Assembly (NCBI RefSeq): GCF_001426345.1
Contig: NZ_LMEM01000013.1
Coordinates: 230,108-294,107, forward strand
From: Devosia sp. Root436
GTDB taxonomy: Bacteria; Pseudomonadota; Alphaproteobacteria; Rhizobiales; Devosiaceae
DNA: 64,000 nucleotides
Direction of reading: 5' to 3'
The position numbers were made by a program, and so were the translations under genes. Positions 23,323 through 31,458 of the stretch are shown piece after piece (position 1 is the first letter of the stretch; every line of letters starts with the position of its first letter). The notes under the pieces are model-generated. The model did no database searches and was not told the origin of the DNA. It saw nothing but the letters and a program-made list of their open reading frames with translations.

Positions 23323-24752
23323 AGATTTTCGGCCTCGAAATTCAGCGCGCAACCGCGTCGGACTATCGTCCAAATGGCTCCGCGCGCGTTCCCGATGCAG
23401 GCGCGCCCAGCAAGAAGCTCGTGTCTCCCGTGAACCAAAATCGCGGTTGGTGGCCGCTAATCCGCGAGGTCTATGCCGGCGCTTTTCAGCGCAATGTCGA
23501 AGTCAAAATGGAAAGCGTGCTTTCCTTCCATGCGGTCTTCGCCTGCCAGACCCTCATCGCCTCCGATATTGCCAAGCTGCGCATCATGCTGGTCCAGCAG
23601 GATAATGATGGCATCTGGAATGAGGTGAAGAAGCCCGCCTATTCGCCGGTGCTGCGCAAGCCAAACGGCTATCAGAACCGGATACAGTTCTTCGAAAGCT
23701 GGGTGCTGTCGAAGCTCCAGTTCGGCAACTCGTATGTGCTCAAGGCTCGCGATGGTCGCGGTGTCGTGGTCGCTCTCCATGTGTTGGACCCGAAGCGGGT
23801 GAAGCCTCTTGTCGCCGACAATGGTGACGTCTTCTACGAACTGAGCACTGACACGTTGGCCGGGCTTCCCGATCGCGTCATAGTGCCCGCACGGGAGATG
23901 ATCCACGACCGGTTCAACTGCATGTTTCACCCCTTGGTGGGGCTGTCTCCGATCTTCGCCAATGGCCTGGCCGCCACGCAGGGCCTGAATATCCAGAACA
24001 ATTCGGCGCTGTTCTTTGAGAACGGGTCGATGCCAGGCGGCGTGCTGCTGGCGCCCGGTCATATCGGCGACGATACCGCCGCGCGGCTCAAAGAGAGCTG
24101 GGAAAGCAAGTTCAGCGGCAATAACCGCGGCAAGATCGCGGTGCTAGGCGACAATCTCAAGTTCGAGCAGATGACGGCCAAGGCCACCGACTCCCAGATG
24201 GTCGAGCAGCTCAAGTGGTCGGCCGAGGTGGTTTGCTCGACCTATCATGTGCCGCCCTACAAGATCGGGATCGGTGCCCAGCCGACCTATAACAACGTCC
24301 AGGCGCTTAACACTGAGTATTATTCGCAGTGCCTGCAGGTCCACATCGAGAGCATAGAGCTTTGTCTTGATGAGGGCCTGGCCACCGGGGAAATGCTGGG
24401 CACCGAGTTCGACCTCGACAATCTCCTGCGCATGGATAGCGGCACGCAGATGGACGTGCTCGAGAAGTCCAAAGGCAAACTGACGCCCAATGAGCAGCGC
24501 AAGCGCCTGAACTTGCCTCCGAAAGAGGGTGGCGACACCGTCTATATGCAGGAACAAGATCACAGCCTCGAATGGCTGGCGCGCCGCGATGCCCAGCCTA
24601 TTGAGGCTCCGGTGCCGCCGTCCACTGAGCCGGATCCAGAGCCTGAAGTATCGGGCGATGCGCTAGCCGATGCAGCCAAGTCGATCCTTGAAGCCGAGTT
24701 CAAGGAAATCACGCCACTGCTCGCTCTGCCGAAGCCGAAAAGGGCCGCCTGA
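23319..24752 (+). CDS. Portal protein, HK97 type
   Basis: This is a 477-residue protein starting at GTG 23319 with GAAGGAGG upstream. It shows portal-family features: FHAVFACQTLIASDIAKLRI, KPNGYQNRIQFFESW, FGNSYVLKARDGRG, MIHDRFNCMFHPLVGLSP and CSTYHVPPYKIGIG. It forms the dodecameric DNA gate. In HK97-like phages the portal gene usually precedes protease and capsid; here it follows them. The C-terminal ~50 residues are proline- and acid-rich. Confidence 0.94.
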   Translation: MKIFGLEIQRATASDYRPNGSARVPDAGAPSKKLVSPVNQNRGWWPLIREVYAGAFQRNVEVKMESVLSFHAVFACQTLIASDIAKLRIMLVQQDNDGIWNEVKKPAYSPVLRKPNGYQNRIQFFESWVLSKLQFGNSYVLKARDGRGVVVALHVLDPKRVKPLVADNGDVFYELSTDTLAGLPDRVIVPAREMIHDRFNCMFHPLVGLSPIFANGLAATQGLNIQNNSALFFENGSMPGGVLLAPGHIGDDTAARLKESWESKFSGNNRGKIAVLGDNLKFEQMTAKATDSQMVEQLKWSAEVVCSTYHVPPYKIGIGAQPTYNNVQALNTEYYSQCLQVHIESIELCLDEGLATGEMLGTEFDLDNLLRMDSGTQMDVLEKSKGKLTPNEQRKRLNLPPKEGGDTVYMQEQDHSLEWLARRDAQPIEAPVPPSTEPDPEPEVSGDALADAAKSILEAEFKEITPLLALPKPKRAA

Positions 24753-25594
24753 TGAAGGAAAAGGAACTCTCCCTTCTGATGAAGGGCATGGCCCCGGTCA
24801 TCGGCGCGTTGATCTCCAAGTCGGTGCAGCCGCTCGTCGACCGCCTCGCAGAGTTGGAGCAGCAAATCGCCGACATGCCGGTGCCCAAGGATGGGCGCGA
24901 CGGTGTGGACGGCAAGGACGGCTCTGATGGCAAAGACGGTGCGGATGGCGAGCCTGGCCAGGACGGCAAGGATGCTGAGCCGGTTTCGGCCGAAGACATC
25001 GCAAAGGCTGTCGCGGAATACCTCGCTGCAAACCCGCCTGCTGCCGGCAAGGATGGCCGCGACGGCATCGACGGCAAAGACGGGGCGGTGGGCGCCGATG
25101 GCAAGGATGGTGCTCCCGGCATGAATGGCAAGGATGGTGCTCCCGGCCGGGATGGTGCCGACGGCAAGGATGGCGTCGGCTTGGCCGATGCCATCATCGA
25201 CCGGAAAGGCGTCCTGGTGCTGACCATGACCGATGGGCGGGTGAAGGAACTCGATGTCGTTGTGGGTAGCGATGGGACTGATGGGGCTCCGGGCAAGGAT
25301 GGCTCCGCCGGCCGGGATGGCTTCGGCTTCGATGACCTCGATCTGATCGAGGGCGAAGAGGGGGTGTCGCTCCGGTTCGTCCAAGGCGAGGCATCCAAGG
25401 ACTTTGCCCTACCTGTGGTCTTTGACCGTGGCGTCTATCGCGAGGGTGGCACCTATCGGAAGGGCAATGGCGTCACCTGGGGCGGCTCGTACTGGATTGC
25501 CCAGAAGGATGATCCCAGCAAGCCCGATACCCCTGATAGCGGTTGGCGGTTGGCCGTGAAAAAGGGGCAGAACGGCAAGGACCTGACCAAATGA
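24752..25594 (+). CDS. Collagen-like virion protein
   Basis: This 280-residue protein has an N-terminal helix (~1-45), then three blocks of Gly-x-y triplets (about 47-75, 97-138 and 173-188) rich in DGKDG and GAPG. It ends in a ~70-residue module with VYREGGTYRKGNGV and TWGGSYWIAQKDD that looks like a small carbohydrate-binding (CBM5/12-like) domain. Collagen-like trimers occur in phage fibres and decorations. ATG 24752 overlaps the portal stop (TGATG). Placement in the head module suggests a portal- or head-attached fibre. Confidence 0.75.
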   Translation: MKEKELSLLMKGMAPVIGALISKSVQPLVDRLAELEQQIADMPVPKDGRDGVDGKDGSDGKDGADGEPGQDGKDAEPVSAEDIAKAVAEYLAANPPAAGKDGRDGIDGKDGAVGADGKDGAPGMNGKDGAPGRDGADGKDGVGLADAIIDRKGVLVLTMTDGRVKELDVVVGSDGTDGAPGKDGSAGRDGFGFDDLDLIEGEEGVSLRFVQGEASKDFALPVVFDRGVYREGGTYRKGNGVTWGGSYWIAQKDDPSKPDTPDSGWRLAVKKGQNGKDLTK

Positions 25595-25956
25595 GCCTTG
25601 TCACTGTCGAGGAAGTCAACAATGCGCTGCGGCTCGATCTGGAAGCCGATGTCGGCGGCGATCTGTCGGGTGACGGCGGCGAGGAAACTGGTCGGCTCGA
25701 TGATATAGAACTGAAGATCGCCCAGGCTGAGGCTATCGTTCTCGGCTTCATCCAGCCCGCGCCAGATCCTGCCTGGACGCACGATACCGTGCCCAAGGAG
25801 GTGTCGGCCGCCATCGTCATCGCGGTGCGGTGCCTGCTCGATGACACCGAAGAGAGCATGGCCATACTGTCGGGTCTCTCCGGTATTACTGGTTTCGATG
25901 CCCGCAACCCGATCGCCGCGCTGCTCTGGCGGCGTCGTGATCCGTCCTTCGCATAG
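25591..25956 (+). CDS. Head-tail connector (gp6-like)
   Basis: This 121-residue acidic protein (VTVEEVNNALRLDLEADVGG, DIELKIAQAEAIVLGFI, and NPIAALLWRRRDPSFA at the end) matches the HK97 gp6-like/DUF connector group that binds under the portal. ATG 25591 overlaps the collagen-like gene stop as ATGA. Confidence 0.78.
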   Translation: MSLVTVEEVNNALRLDLEADVGGDLSGDGGEETGRLDDIELKIAQAEAIVLGFIQPAPDPAWTHDTVPKEVSAAIVIAVRCLLDDTEESMAILSGLSGITGFDARNPIAALLWRRRDPSFA

Positions 25957-25964
25957 GTGAAGCC

Positions 25965-26198
25965 ATGACACAGCACGGCCGGCGCATTCGTTTTCTGGTT
26001 GATTGGGATTGGAAGCCCAGCCCGATGGCTACGATCGCCTATAGGGCAGGTCAGACCTACTATGTGACCATAGCGTGCGCTGAGAAGGCCATTGCGCTCG
26101 GCAAGGCTGAGCAGGTGGTCGGGGCAGGCGCCCCACCAGCAGGCATCAGTGCAACGCTCGCTCGCAAGCGCCGCAAGAAGGCAGACAACAATGCCTGA
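25965..26198 (+). CDS. Hypothetical connector-region protein
   Basis: This is a 77-residue basic protein (RIRFLVDWDWKPSPMATIAY, KRRKKADNN at the end). It lies between gp6-like and head-closure genes and overlaps the latter by 8 bases. It may be a small head-completion protein; no family is recognised. Confidence 0.6.
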   Translation: MTQHGRRIRFLVDWDWKPSPMATIAYRAGQTYYVTIACAEKAIALGKAEQVVGAGAPPAGISATLARKRRKKADNNA

Positions 26199-26559
26199 TG
26201 GTAACCGCCGGCACGGGGCCTTGCGCTATCGCCTTCATTTTCAGAACCGTCCGACCGTCGATGATGGCTACGGCAATCAAGTGCCGGGTGGCGACTTCGA
26301 GACGGTGCAGACAATAGCGGCTGGCATGGCACCGCGCACAGGCGGGGAGGGCGTGACAGCGGCCCGGCTGGACGGCCGCCAGCCCTTCGTTATCACGGTG
26401 CGATGGGCGGCATGGCTGCTCGATGTCACGCCGGCATGGCGGCTGGTCGATGCGCGTAATTCGAACCGGGTGCTGAACGTCCTGTCGCCGCTTGCCGATC
26501 CTGACGGTAAACGGCAGTGGCTTGAATTCCTTGCCCAAGAGGGTGGAGCACCGAGCTGA
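26191..26559 (+). CDS. Head closure / head-tail joining protein
   Basis: This 122-residue protein has the pattern of phage head-tail joining proteins: RHGALRYRLHFQNRPTVDD, GYGNQVPGGDFETVQ and a basic RWAAWLLDVTPAWRLVD with NVLSPLADPDGKRQWLEF. It follows gp6-like and precedes gp10-like proteins, the usual HK97 order. ATG 26191. Confidence 0.82.
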   Translation: MPDGNRRHGALRYRLHFQNRPTVDDGYGNQVPGGDFETVQTIAAGMAPRTGGEGVTAARLDGRQPFVITVRWAAWLLDVTPAWRLVDARNSNRVLNVLSPLADPDGKRQWLEFLAQEGGAPS

Positions 26560-27014
26560 TGGCAGTCCTTGGTCTGCCGAGCCTGCGGAAGAAGCTCAAG
26601 CGCCTGCCGCAACTGGCTGAGCAGGAAATCCGCAAGGCGATGGAAATCAGCGCCGCGGAGGTCGTGGCGCTGGCAAAGTCTTTGGTGCCGCGCGCCTCTG
26701 GTGACCTGGCCGAATCTATCGGCTGGACCTGGGGCGCCGCTCCCGAAGGGTCGATGACTCTGGGTGAGGTGAGGGGCTCGGGAAATCTGCGTATCACGAT
26801 CTATGCCGGCAACAACCAGGCCTTTTATGCTCGCTGGGTCGAATTCGGCACGTCGCCCCACGAAAATGAGGGCAGGTTCGCCGGGAGCGACCATCCGGGT
26901 ACGCGAGCGCAGCCCTTCTTCTACCCAGCATGGCGCGCTGTGCGCCGTCGGGTGAAGGGGCGGGTGACACGAGCGATCAACAAGTCCGCCAAGCGGGCGG
27001 CAGCGGGAGGCTGA
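26559..27014 (+). CDS. HK97 gp10-type tail completion protein
   Basis: This 151-residue protein shows the gp10 pattern: an N-terminal helix, ALAKSLVPRASGDLAESIG, YARWVEFGTSPHENEGRF and QPFFYPAWRAVRRRVKGRV. These proteins join the head to the tail tube. ATG 26559 overlaps the preceding stop. Confidence 0.9.
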   Translation: MAVLGLPSLRKKLKRLPQLAEQEIRKAMEISAAEVVALAKSLVPRASGDLAESIGWTWGAAPEGSMTLGEVRGSGNLRITIYAGNNQAFYARWVEFGTSPHENEGRFAGSDHPGTRAQPFFYPAWRAVRRRVKGRVTRAINKSAKRAAAGG

Positions 27015-27015
27015 C

Positions 27016-27453
27016 ATGGCCGATGCCAGCTTTGAGCTGATCAAGGCGATGATGGATGCACTCAAGGCGTCCTCGGCCGTCACCGCCTTCGTCGGAAATC
27101 GCGTCTACGACCGTGTGCCAGAAAAACAGAACGGCACGCCCAACGTGCCTTTTCCCTACATCTCGCTGGGTCCGGACACGATGATCCCTGAGACCTTCGA
27201 CTGCTTCGAGGCCGAAGAGATCACGATCCAATGGGACATCTGGTCCAGCGGCAACGGTGAAGCCTATGGCACGGCGCAGTGTCGCAAGATTTGCGACGCC
27301 GTGAAGAGGGCGTTGCACAATGTCGAACTGAGCCTGCCGTCCCATGGACTGGTCTCGCTGAGCCTGGAGCTTCGCCGCATCCTCGATGATCCCAATCCCG
27401 CCATCAACCATGGCGTGATGCAGTTCACCGGTCAGGTCGACCTGCTCGACTAA
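27016..27453 (+). CDS. Tail terminator / DUF3168 protein
   Basis: This 145-residue protein is of the DUF3168 family: IKAMMDALKASSAVTAFVG, RVYDRVPEK, FPYISLGPD and QWDIWSSGNGEAYGTAQC, ending VMQFTGQVDLLD. Family members cap the growing tail tube. It is separated from the tail tube gene by an inserted HNH gene. Confidence 0.9.
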   Translation: MADASFELIKAMMDALKASSAVTAFVGNRVYDRVPEKQNGTPNVPFPYISLGPDTMIPETFDCFEAEEITIQWDIWSSGNGEAYGTAQCRKICDAVKRALHNVELSLPSHGLVSLSLELRRILDDPNPAINHGVMQFTGQVDLLD

Positions 27454-27509
27454 CAACTCAAGCATGAGTGCGCCTTTGTCTTCTTCGGTTTTCACGCTAG
27501 AATCCCGGT

Positions 27510-28214
27510 ATGATTGGCACTTGTTCTATACCGGGATGTGGCACTCCGCTTCCAAAGGGAGCGACCAAATATTGCGGCCAGTCTTGTGCCCGGAAGGGTG
27601 AAGAGGCACAGCGCAAGGTGAAGCGACAAGCGCGAGGCGCAGTGCTCGTGGGCAAAGAAAGAGCCTGTGCAGGTTGTCGTGCCCCGTTCATCGCTACTGG
27701 ACCAGCGGCCAAATGGTGCGACGAATGCCGGGTGATCGCTAACCGGGAAAAGACTGCGCGGTTCCGTGCTGCCCATCCAGCTAGAGCGGCGGAGCAGCAG
27801 CGGAGGCATAGCGCTGATCGGCGCGATACGCCGCAGAGGAGAGAGTGGAGCCGAGACTATCATCGCCAGTACACGAGGAAGCGGCGGCAAAACCCTAGAC
27901 ACAGGCTCGACCACCGGATGGGGCAACTGGTGCGCAATGGGCTGGCGGGAGTGAAAGGCGGGAGAGCTTGGGAGGCACTGGTCGGATACTCGATCAGCGA
28001 CCTTATGGCTCACCTAGAGCGGCAGTTCTTGCCGGGAATGTCATGGGCGAACATTGGCGACTGGCATGTAGATCACATACTGCCTCGAGCGATGTTCACC
28101 TATTCGAGCGAACAGGACCCCGACTTTCGTGCGTGTTGGGCCCTGACGAACCTCCGCCCTCTCTGGTCGGAGGCTAACCTAGAGAAGGGCGCTAAACGCG
28201 TCTTCCTGTTGTAG
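27510..28214 (+). CDS. Freestanding HNH homing-type endonuclease with zinc fingers
   Basis: This is a 234-residue basic protein. The N-terminus has zinc-finger cysteines (CSIPGCGTPLP, YCGQSCARKG, CAGCRAPF, WCDECRV), the middle is arginine-rich, and the C-terminus carries an HNH core WHVDHILPRAMF with WALTNLRPLWSEANLEKGAK. The gene stands alone between DUF3168 and tail tube genes with its own flanks and a terminator behind it. It looks like a mobile homing endonuclease. Confidence 0.82.
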   Translation: MIGTCSIPGCGTPLPKGATKYCGQSCARKGEEAQRKVKRQARGAVLVGKERACAGCRAPFIATGPAAKWCDECRVIANREKTARFRAAHPARAAEQQRRHSADRRDTPQRREWSRDYHRQYTRKRRQNPRHRLDHRMGQLVRNGLAGVKGGRAWEALVGYSISDLMAHLERQFLPGMSWANIGDWHVDHILPRAMFTYSSEQDPDFRACWALTNLRPLWSEANLEKGAKRVFLL

Positions 28215-28243
28215 GCGGCCTCCGCCGACCTGAAACCATTATA

Positions 28244-28265
28244 GGCCCCGCACCGGGGCCTTTTT
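28244..28265 (+). terminator. Intrinsic terminator before the tail tube gene
   Basis: GGCCCCG and CGGGGCC form a 7-bp stem with a CAC loop, followed by five T. It ends the transcript through the HNH gene, 16 bases before the tail tube ATG, so the tail genes need read-through or antitermination. Confidence 0.8.
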
Positions 28266-28280
28266 CATTGGAGACACTTG

Positions 28281-28730
28281 ATGACAAAGCCAGTAACGAC
28301 CAAAGGCGGGCTTCTCCGCATCCTGCTGGGCTCCGGTTCGGGCCCTATTGTCTATGCCGCACCCTGCGGCCTAACCTCCAAGTCCCTGACGATCAGCAAG
28401 GGGCTGGAAGAGGTCAATATCCCCGATTGCGACGACCCCACGGCGATCGACTGGCTGGGCCGTGATGCCACCAGCCTCAGCATGTCCGTGGAAGGCGAGG
28501 GCGTCCTTGCCGAAGCCGCCGTCGAGACGTGGGCCGATGCCGCGGAAAGCGCGGACTCAGTACCGGTGAAAATCGAGCTCGAATTTCCCACGACGACCTG
28601 GACCTGGACCGGGCTGATGCACCTGGAAAGCGCGCAGTTCGGCGCCCCGAGCAATACCGGGCGCGTCACGGTCAACATTTCCATGCAGAGCGATGGCGAG
28701 ATGGTCCGCACGTCCGGTGCTTCGAGCTGA
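28281..28730 (+). CDS. Major tail tube protein
   Basis: This 149-residue protein has the size and position of a siphophage tail tube: GGLLRILLGSGSGPIVYAAP, LTSKSLTISKGLEEVNIPD, DWLGRDATSLSMSVEGEGV and WTWTGLMHLESAQFGAPS. It lies directly before the tail chaperone genes. ATG 28281 is chosen over TTG 28278. Confidence 0.85.
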   Translation: MTKPVTTKGGLLRILLGSGSGPIVYAAPCGLTSKSLTISKGLEEVNIPDCDDPTAIDWLGRDATSLSMSVEGEGVLAEAAVETWADAAESADSVPVKIELEFPTTTWTWTGLMHLESAQFGAPSNTGRVTVNISMQSDGEMVRTSGASS

Positions 28731-29125
28731 TGAGCCGAGACGCATCGATCGGCCCGCTGTCTTGGGCCGATGGCAAATACACGTTCCGGCTGGGCTGGGG
28801 CGAACTGGCATTGCTCCAGGAAGCGACCGACTGCGGCCCGCTGTTCCTGATCGAGCGGCTGGGCGGCAAGCATTGGCGCATCGGTGACATCAGTGCCGCC
28901 ATTCGCCTGGGGCTGATCGGCGGAGGGCTGGAACCGGCCAATGCGCTCAAGCTGGTGGAAGCCTATGTGGAGAGCCGTCCGCCGATGGAAAACGTCATGC
29001 TGGCCTATGCCATCGTGGCGGCTGGAGTGCAGGGGGCTCCTGACGAACCGCTAAAAAAACCTCGGGGGAGGGCGAGGGGCAAAAGCTCGACGGCCTCCCC
29101 GACGGAAAGTGGCGATTCGGCTTGA
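28730..29125 (+). CDS. Tail assembly chaperone (GTA gp10-like), frame 0
   Basis: This 131-residue protein resembles GTA gp10/tail chaperone proteins (FRLGWGELALLQEATDCG, ISAAIRLGLIGGGLEPANA, LVEAYVESRPP). ATG 28730 overlaps the tube stop (TGATG). A slippery A7 lies at codons 109-110, and the -1 frame after it is open into the next frame. By analogy with lambda G/GT the ribosome sometimes shifts to make a longer chaperone. Confidence 0.82.
   Translation: MSRDASIGPLSWADGKYTFRLGWGELALLQEATDCGPLFLIERLGGKHWRIGDISAAIRLGLIGGGLEPANALKLVEAYVESRPPMENVMLAYAIVAAGVQGAPDEPLKKPRGRARGKSSTASPTESGDSA
29053..29060 (+). other. Programmed -1 frameshift site candidate
   Basis: The sequence CTA AAA AAA C in frame 0 contains the slippery heptamer A-AAA-AAA (29053-29059). 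After a -1 slip the frame reads ACC-TCG-GGG-GAG and stays open through 29391. The G-rich stretch that follows (29062-29078) may form a stimulatory structure. Confidence 0.75.
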
Positions 29126-29391
29126 TCTACGGCCTGGGCGCGGCGATGGGCTGGACGGTCCAAGACGTGAAGGCGTCGTCGGTGTGGGAGTTCTGGACGG
29201 CGTTCCAGGGCTATGTCGAAGCCAATTCGCCTAAGCAGGGCAACAAGCTCAGCGAAGACGACAAGGACCGCATCTGGCAGCGGATGCAGGAGCTTGAGGC
29301 GGCGTCAGGAGCCATCCTCTCAACGCAGACCTATGTGCTCGAAGGCGCCCATCTGGTGCCGGCCGGCGTGGTGACATTCGAGGTTCAATAG
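29122..29391 (+). CDS. Tail assembly chaperone, -1 frame extension (T-domain)
   Basis: The frame from TTG 29122 encodes 89 residues (IYGLGAAMGWTVQDVKASSV, WEFWTAFQGYVEAN), as in short chaperone-T domains before tape measure genes. Independent initiation is weak: TTG with a GGAAAG about 14 bases away. The -1 frame from 29059 is continuous with it, giving a ~220-residue fusion with the upstream chaperone. I read it as the frameshift extension. It ends directly before the tape measure. Confidence 0.75.
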   Translation: MIYGLGAAMGWTVQDVKASSVWEFWTAFQGYVEANSPKQGNKLSEDDKDRIWQRMQELEAASGAILSTQTYVLEGAHLVPAGVVTFEVQ

Positions 29392-31458
29392 ATGGCGACC
29401 ACTGACATCGAACGCCTCGTGGTCTCGCTCGAGGCCAGCATCACCAAATACGAGCGCGCCATGCAGCGGGCGGTAGGGCAAACCAATACAGCAGCCAAGC
29501 GCATGGAAAACCGCTTCGCCAGCATGAACCGCAAGCTCGAAAGCGGATTTGTGGGACTCCAGCGCGGTATCGCGGTCGCCTTTGCATCAGCGGCGGCCGT
29601 TCGCGGCGCGACGCAGCTTATCGACAGCGCAACCCGAATTGAAAATAGCCTCAAGGTCGCCGGGCTTGCTGGCGCCGAACTGGAACAGGTCTATGACCGG
29701 TTGCGGGATTCCGCCCTGCGCAACGCGGCGCCGCTGGAAAGTCTAGTCACCCTTTACGGACGCATTGCCCTTGTTCAGAACGAACTTGGGGTATCCAGCG
29801 CCCAAATCGAGACCTTCGCGAATGGCGTAGCTATGGCCCTTCGTGCGTCAGGCCAATCCGCGCAGGAAGCGTCTGGAGCCTTGATGCAGTTGAGCCAAGC
29901 GCTCGGTTCTGGGACCGTTCGCGCCGAAGAATTTAGTAGCATCCAGGAGGGCGCCCCGACCATCTTGCAAGCCGCGGCAGCCGGCATTCGCGAAGCTGAA
30001 GGTTCAGTCGCCAAGCTGCGCGCGATCATGCTGGAGGGCAACCTATCTTCGAAGGCGCTGTTTGACGGTTTCCTTGCGGGTTCCCAGATACTTGAGGAAA
30101 AGGTTGCCAACTCCACCCTGACGGTTTCGCAGGCGATGGAGAACCTGCAGACGCGCCTGATCGATGTTGCGCGCGACTTCGACAAGGGCACCGATGCGAG
30201 CGCCCTTCTGGCAGAGGGTATCGTCAACCTAGGTGATGGCATTGCTGACTTGGCAGTGTTTCTCGACAATATCGTCGGTCCGCTCCAGACGTTCATTGCT
30301 GGGATGAATGATGGCATCGCCGCGGCCCAGGGGCTTGCCAACGAGATTTCGCGCATCACCGGCCTTGAACGTTTCGGCTTTGACGCCGCTGTTGCGACAA
30401 ACAATTTGACTGGCGGCGCTGGTTTGGTCGCCAACAGCAGTGCCGCGGGCCGGGTCGTTACCCGAACATTCGAAATGATCGGCAAGACGCCGCAGGACGA
30501 AGCGCTTGCCCGCGCACTGGCTGGTGAAACACCTCCAACCCCTCTGACAGTTGTGGTGGATGGCGCCGGACCGATCAGTGTCAACGATCCGCAATATCGA
30601 CCGACTACCGGCACCAGTGGCGGGGGCGGTGGCAAGTCCAGCCTCGATCGTTTCAATGAGGCTGTGGCGGCCCAGGAACGGGAAACCGCTGCCCTGGAGC
30701 GCAAGACAACCTTGCTCGCCCAACTCAACCCACTGGTCAACGACTACGGCTTTGCGGTCGAACGCCTCAACGCCCAGATCGAACTGGAGAATGCGGCCAA
30801 GGAGGCCGGTCTCCCGCTCGACGAGAAGCGACAGCAGCAGATCGATACGCTGGCCAGCGGTTACGCCCGTGCGACGGCCGAGGCCGCGCGCCTTGCAGAA
30901 GCGCAGGGCCTCGTCGCGGAAAGTGCCGATGCGATGGGTCAGGCAGGCCGGGATGCTCTCGACACGATCATCGACGGGTTCCTCGAGGGTAAGGACGCAG
31001 GCGACGTGCTGAACAGCGTCTTCAAGGACCTCAGCAAGAACCTGCTGAACATCGGACTCAATCTTCTGGGCGGCGGCATGAAAGCGGGTGGGTTCAATCC
31101 GCTGAGCTTTCTGGGCTTCGCGGGCGGCACGGCCAACACTGGTGGTCGCCGGGGAGAAGCTCGCGGCGTTGTTCATGGCCAGGAGGCGGTTATCCCGCTC
31201 CCGGCCGGTGGGAAGGTGCCTGTAGACCTGCGGCTGCCGACGTTGCCGTCCGCAGCCGCAGCGTCGCAGCAATTGACAGTTCACGTCGTGTCCGATGACG
31301 AGAAGTTCAGTGCCTATGTGACGGACATATCCGGACGGGTGGTCGCACAGGCGGCGCCGCAGATCATGACCGCTTCAGTGGGTCAGGCGAACAAGGCCGC
31401 GCCGGCTGCATTGGCGCGCTACCAGCAGCAGCGGGGCGGGAGCGATTATCGTGTCTGA
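29392..31458 (+). CDS. Tape measure protein
   Basis: This is a 688-residue protein with the tape-measure N-terminal domain (RIENSLKVAGLAGAELEQVY, LVTLYGRIALVQNELGVSS, LGSGTVRAEEFSSIQEGAP). A hydrophobic central region contains LDNIVGPLQTFIAGMNDGI, followed by a coiled-coil stretch about 420-510 and a Gly-rich end. At the usual ~0.15 nm per residue it predicts a ~100-nm tail, short for a siphophage. It is the longest tail gene before the tip module. Confidence 0.93.
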   Translation: MATTDIERLVVSLEASITKYERAMQRAVGQTNTAAKRMENRFASMNRKLESGFVGLQRGIAVAFASAAAVRGATQLIDSATRIENSLKVAGLAGAELEQVYDRLRDSALRNAAPLESLVTLYGRIALVQNELGVSSAQIETFANGVAMALRASGQSAQEASGALMQLSQALGSGTVRAEEFSSIQEGAPTILQAAAAGIREAEGSVAKLRAIMLEGNLSSKALFDGFLAGSQILEEKVANSTLTVSQAMENLQTRLIDVARDFDKGTDASALLAEGIVNLGDGIADLAVFLDNIVGPLQTFIAGMNDGIAAAQGLANEISRITGLERFGFDAAVATNNLTGGAGLVANSSAAGRVVTRTFEMIGKTPQDEALARALAGETPPTPLTVVVDGAGPISVNDPQYRPTTGTSGGGGGKSSLDRFNEAVAAQERETAALERKTTLLAQLNPLVNDYGFAVERLNAQIELENAAKEAGLPLDEKRQQQIDTLASGYARATAEAARLAEAQGLVAESADAMGQAGRDALDTIIDGFLEGKDAGDVLNSVFKDLSKNLLNIGLNLLGGGMKAGGFNPLSFLGFAGGTANTGGRRGEARGVVHGQEAVIPLPAGGKVPVDLRLPTLPSAAAASQQLTVHVVSDDEKFSAYVTDISGRVVAQAAPQIMTASVGQANKAAPAALARYQQQRGGSDYRV

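Noticed and set aside
24883..25398. Long minus-strand frames opposite the collagen-like gene
   Set aside because: They are mirror frames of the GGC/GAT-rich repeats and show serine/proline or alanine/isoleucine low complexity.
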